The position numbers and the translations under genes are program-made. From Nothophaeocryptopus gaeumannii (taxonomy: Eukaryota; Ascomycota; Dothideomycetes; Mycosphaerellales; Mycosphaerellaceae), in contig JASISA010000004.1 in assembly GCA_031771865.1 (NCBI GenBank), positions 1 to 11,153 on the forward strand: a stretch of DNA of 11,153 bases, written 5' to 3'. Positions 7,760 through 11,153 of the stretch are shown here, in pieces. The notes under the pieces were generated by a model. That model made no database searches and was not told the DNA's origin. It worked only from the letters and a program-made list of their open reading frames with translations. Position 1 is the first letter of the stretch; the number at the start of each line of letters is the position of its first letter.

Positions 7760-8686
7760 CTCGGCTGACTAGGTGGTGGTGCAGTCAGTACTGATGTAGG
7801 CGAGTGGTGGTTGGACGGCATGACCTTGTCGATGTCGTGTACACAGGAGACAAGCGCTCCTCAATATACGAAAGGATAGTAACTGCGCGCAATTTCTACT
7901 CATCACTTATGCAGCGGCGGCTTAAACGCTTCCGGTGTCAGGATGCACGGCCAGTGAGCGAACTGGAAACATCGCGCACGCTCGCATGCTGGCGGCAGTC
8001 TAGGCATTCGTTGAACATGGCGGTCCTTTGTTTTGGTGATACAGACCAAAAGCTTGCCGTCCGTGTTCAACGCTGCATAGTACAAGATATAGAGCTGACC
8101 ATGCATTGGCGTGCAGCTACGAGATGTTCCCGTGGCCATTCAGGCATGACGCTGCTCCGGCGGAAATTCTCCAGTATATATCATGGATGTCTGAGCCTCC
8201 GAACTCGAAACGCAATGAAATTCTGCCGTGCGATTGCAGGCTGTTGACGGTATGAACCTGAATGAAAAACAAACATGATCGCTTTCTCCTCCGAAAGACG
8301 CAATGACACATCCGCCTGCATGCAGCGCGGATCCCGATCGGAAGGCGCCCATCGCCCCGAGGCAATTTTGCTGTTCATGTAGAACTCTGTCAAGCTGCAT
8401 GCCACGCGGCAATGCTTGGCATAGTAGAGTTCATTGTGTTCAGAAAATGCATCTAAGTGCCCGTTATCGTAATGCATACTCATTCCAAGCTTCTAATGCA
8501 AGGTTTCAATGTTCTCGGGTGCCCGATAGTGCCAAGCTCTCAAAGCTCCAATCGAAGCACTTGATCCTAGACAGTTGTCCGATAAGCCCCTCGTGCGGGT
8601 TGGTTCAGTATCACTTTGCACAAATTCCCTCAAGAGTGCACAAGTCATATCTCCAGCTGCCAGCAACACTGTCTACGACTCAAAGA
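7760..8686. other. long intergenic stretch, no convincing gene
   Basis: This is about 930 bp. It contains a 147-codon plus-strand open frame (7804-8247) and overlapping minus-strand frames of 78-100 codons. None shows a recognisable motif, and amino-acid composition in all of them is typical of non-coding frames (rich in Arg, Cys and Ser). The last part presumably carries the promoter of the APH-type gene. Confidence 0.4.
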
Positions 8687-9739
8687 ATGTCCGAAATCTT
8701 CGACCGATATCCAGATCTCACGCAGAAGGCTTGTGACAAGTATGCAGAGCAGATTGTTCGCGGTCCAGTTCGTGCACTGGATTGGCAAGGCTACCACAGT
8801 TATACCGTGGAATCAGGGGACAGGTGCACAATCATACAGTTTAGATCGGTCGAATCGCCACTGGAGCAGGATATTGTTGATATCGCAAAGAAAACCCATC
8901 CCACCTTGGTACCAAATATGGTATACTTAGGATACCTCCCGAATTCGATGTGTTCCATATGGAAGATGGAAAAGATCGCTGGCGTTGGTTTCTTAAATCT
9001 GGTCGACGATGCGGGTATCCAAAGGAAGCTTCTGAATACTATAGCAGACATGGCAAAGTATTGTGTCACAACCCATTTGATAATCCCAAGCACATAGACT
9101 CTAACTCTTGTTTATAGACTTTTCGCCGAGGCCTGGGATTGCGCAGCGGTGCCAACGTCTCTACAAGCGAATTTGGTGAGGACAGAATACCTGCACAAGC
9201 TGGAGCAGCTCGACAATAATCTTCCGAGGGCGTTTCATGGATACATCGAAGAAAGCAGGGCCATACTCGACCAGATCATAGCATTGCCCTGGGTCCTGAC
9301 ACATGATGATCTATCAAGCATGAACATATTGCTGGATCCAAGTACAGGACATCTTAACGGCGTTGTCGACTGGGCGGATGCTGCAGTGCGGCCCTTCGGG
9401 ATCGGACTTTGGGGGTTAGAGAGCGTGCTAGGCTACGAAAGCCCCAAAGGCTGGGTCTGGCTTTCTCAGGACATGAAGAAATATCGAAAGCTTTTTGCCA
9501 CTTCTCTGCAAGATAGAGGGATCGGTCTATCTTCGGAAAATTGTGGTACTATCTCCGCGGCGAGAAGGCTCGGAATTCTCCTGCGTTACGGATTCGTCTG
9601 GCGTGATGGCGCCATGGTACCGGCGGAGCATACTACTGTGCTTGAAATGTTCCTTCAGCGTAAGCATTGTCTTTGTTCTATGGATGAGAGAACAAAGCTA
9701 ACGATGACAAGAGATACTGTTCTCGGCGGAATGAATTAA
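8687..9739 (+). CDS. APH-family phosphotransferase (aminoglycoside phosphotransferase-like)
   Basis: Exons 8687-9057 and 9118-9739 (993 nt) encode 330 residues. The 60-nt intron has donor GTATTG, branch CTAAC and acceptor TATAG, and joins the frames exactly within a lysine codon. The ATG at 8687 begins MSEIFDRYPDL; the frame is open further upstream to 8303, but composition there is unlike the rest. The protein has the Brenner-type catalytic motif THDDLSSMN (H186, D188 catalytic base, N193) and the metal-binding segment GVVDWADA (D208) with normal spacing. Members of this fold phosphorylate small molecules or proteins using ATP; fungal genomes carry many uncharacterised copies, so antibiotic resistance should not be assumed. 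All key residues are present and the length is normal, so it is probably an active cytosolic enzyme. The substrate cannot be told from sequence. Confidence 0.88.
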
Positions 9740-10028
9740 GCGATGCCAAGTTGGATGTAGCGGAGGGTGCTCTATCGATTCTGTGGAATTCATTACTGAG
9801 AAAGTACAATTTATCCTTGTATAAATACGGCTCAGCTTAAAAGATAGAAGAAGCTAAGACGAATGAATGTGATGCGTGTCTCATCTCTACCTCCTGCCCT
9901 TGACCACGATTTACCTGTGCAACAACTTATCGCCCAGATCTAAAGCGACGAGCTCGTCGATCTCTGCCGTGAGCTATCGACACATTCACTTTATCTAGTA
10001 TTGATTTCAGCCATGAATCATATCAGGT
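9740..10028. other. convergent intergenic region
   Basis: This 289-bp gap separates the converging APH-type gene and the telomere-proximal minus-strand gene. An AT-rich TATAAATA at about 9820 could be part of the 3'-end processing signal of the former. No gene is seen. Confidence 0.4.
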
Positions 10029-10802
10029 TCACTTTGAGCCTACCAGAAGGCCATTCTGGCGTAGGAAGTTGACGAGAGCGGGTTGTGTGTCGGCTTTGGA
10101 GTCCACAAACACTCGGTGAGTTCCCTTGGTAGTATTCGCATGCTTGGTCTGCCCTTTGAGGGTGGTGATTCCCTTGTCATTGGTCCCGAATGCCCAAGCA
10201 GTGGTATGCGTGAGCTGCCCATACTTTGCTGCAGCCTCCGGAATGAGCACTGTGCCGACTTCACCAAGGTCGAATTCGACTCCATCCAAAGGCGTATCCT
10301 CGCGGAGTTGAAGGCACAAATAATCTCCAAGTCCAAGTTCGTTGATGTGAGTGGTCAAATCGTTCACGAACGCCGCAAGGTTGAATTCCAATTTCGGGAG
10401 TGGTCCGTGACAAAACTTGTATGCAATAAGATCACCGACCTCGTTGATCTTAAAGAATTGTCCACGAATTCCAGTCATGTCGATAGCCTCTATCTTTGCG
10501 GTCCTCATCCATGACCCACTGCCAGGCATTTGAAGGGACTCGTTGACGAGGATTTCGTCTGTGCTCAGTCGACCATGACTGTGGATGAGTCCAAGCCTTT
10601 CCAGGGTATTATCCGTGATTGAAGCCGGAAACTCATCCATAGCCGCGGCTTTGTTGTACCTTCGAAAGTTTAGCTGTCATTAACAATGGCGATGCGCAGT
10701 AAGAACTTACACGCCGCTGGCTTTTCCAAGATCTGACTTCTCCAACGACGCATTCAAGCCCGGCACCGGCCGCATTTGTGGAAAGGCCATTGCAAATGCC
10801 AT
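10029..10802 (-). CDS. uncharacterised fungal protein with H-x-H motif, telomere-proximal
   Basis: Read on the minus strand, exon 1 is 10802-10711 and exon 2 is 10659-10029 (723 nt, 240 residues). The 51-nt intron has the consensus donor GTAAGT, branch AGCTAAAC and acceptor GAAG, and joins the frames within a valine codon. The spliced N-terminus reads MAFAMAFPQMRPVPGLNASL. Landmarks are LGLIHSHGRL (H57, H59), DEILVNES, DLIAYKFCHGPLPKLEF, a helix with INELGLGDYLCLQL, then TTAWAFG and KGTHRVFVD. These line up in order with the gene at 7121-7759, including the His pair position, the central 'AY...P.EF' stretch, the W-x-F and the late G-x-H, so I infer a shared family. The function is unknown. 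Its 5' side faces the chromosome end with only 97 bp before the telomere repeats, so its promoter may be truncated. Confidence 0.75.
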
Positions 10803-10899
10803 GATCGAAGTTGAAAGAACAGTGGGAAATTGTTCAGGTAACAGACAGGAGGCTACCCTGGAAGCAGCGAGTTCAAGCGCTCGTGTTTGTCAAGTGAGC
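10803..10899. other. 97-bp subtelomeric spacer
   Basis: This unique sequence lies between the start codon of the last gene and the first telomere repeat. No helicase-type or tandem subtelomeric repeat is present. It must contain whatever promoter the last gene retains; no TATA box is evident. Confidence 0.6.
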
Positions 10900-11084
10900 T
10901 TAGGGTTAGGGTTAGGGTTAGGGTTAGGGTTAGGGTTAGGGTTAGGGTTAGGGTTAGGGTTAGGGTTAGGGTTAGGGTTAGGGTTAGGGTTAGGGTTAGG
11001 GTTAGGTTGGGGTTAGGGTTAGGGTTAGGGTTAGGGTTAGGGTTAGGGTTAGGTTAGGGTTAGGGTTAGGGTTAGGGTTAGGGT
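10900..11084 (+). repeat. telomere, (TTAGGG)n
   Basis: The tract has 31 units, 28 of them perfect TTAGGG. The exceptions are TTAGG at 11002-11006 followed by TTGGGG at 11007-11012, and TTAGG at 11049-11053. The G-rich strand runs 5' to 3' toward the end of the window, the orientation expected at a right chromosome end. A tract of about 185 bp is normal for filamentous fungi. The off-register units may be true variants or base-calling slips. Confidence 0.97.
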
Positions 11085-11153
11085 AGGTGCTGTTCAGGGA
11101 ACAAACCAAGTTACGTTTAACCTTAGCAATACGTAACTGAACGAAGTACAACA
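11085..11153. other. untrimmed Oxford Nanopore barcode and adapter (sequencing artefact)
   Basis: From memory of the ONT native barcoding design: 11085-11092 (AGGTGCTG) is the barcode flank, 11093-11116 matches barcode 08, 11117-11124 (TTAACCTT) is the second flank, and 11125-11150 matches the reverse complement of the ligation-adapter top strand (AGCAATACGTAACTGAACGA and onward). The last three bases are noise. This is not fungal DNA and should be trimmed. Confidence 0.95.

Noticed and set aside
7804..8247. A 147-codon plus-strand open frame and overlapping minus-strand frames (7903-8483)
   Set aside because: No recognisable motif, poor composition, no supporting splice signals or strong start context. 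Overlapping open frames on both strands point to chance.
8687..9739. Calling the APH-type gene an antibiotic-resistance determinant
   Set aside because: The fold is shared with many fungal housekeeping and accessory phosphotransferases. Nothing in the sequence indicates an aminoglycoside substrate.
10801..11016. An open frame reading through the telomere as (LG)n repeats
   Set aside because: It is translation of TTAGGG repeats and has no biological meaning.

Overview
This window is the right-hand end of a chromosome from a filamentous ascomycete, probably Pezizomycotina. The evidence is a terminal (TTAGGG)n tract, short spliceosomal introns of 49-68 nt with GT...CTAAC-like branch point...AG signals, and fungal protein families: a GH13 alpha-amylase remnant, a fungal small kinase-like protein, an APH-type phosphotransferase and a small Cys/His protein. 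A Dothideomycete is plausible, but the sequence alone does not settle it.

Layout. Positions 1-61 may hold the 3' end of an upstream gene. Positions 402-2390 fit one three-exon gene of about 617 codons that I cannot name; its last exon has a short stretch resembling the core of phytanoyl-CoA dioxygenase-type proteins. Only 40 bp further on lies the 3' third of an alpha-amylase gene (2431-3183), with two intact introns but no N-terminal half. Positions 3184-4336 are mostly featureless apart from a 24-bp perfect inverted repeat. Next come a small spliced Cys/His protein gene (4337-4650) and a single-exon protein-kinase-like gene (4886-5749). Its last codons and stop lie in the left arm of a 761-bp fold-back element (5741-6501) with 200-bp inverted arms. 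Beyond it are a 212-codon gene of unknown function (7121-7759), a two-exon APH-family gene (8687-9739), and a minus-strand two-exon gene (10029-10802) that appears to be a distant paralogue of the 7121-7759 gene.

The chromosome end. Telomere repeats occupy 10900-11084, only 97 bp from the start codon of the outward-facing last gene. Positions 11085-11153 are not biological: they match, from memory, the Oxford Nanopore native-barcode flank, barcode 08 and ligation adapter. This supports a read that ran off a true chromosome end and shows that the contig was not fully trimmed.

How the genes work together. I see no operon or obvious biosynthetic cluster. The content is typical of a subtelomere: lineage-restricted paralogues, a truncated metabolic gene, a repeat element abutting a gene, and accessory phosphotransferases. 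The most interesting points are the kinase whose stop codon is supplied by the fold-back element, the degenerate DFG motif of that kinase, the paired H-x-H family paralogues, and the gene left almost flush with the telomere.
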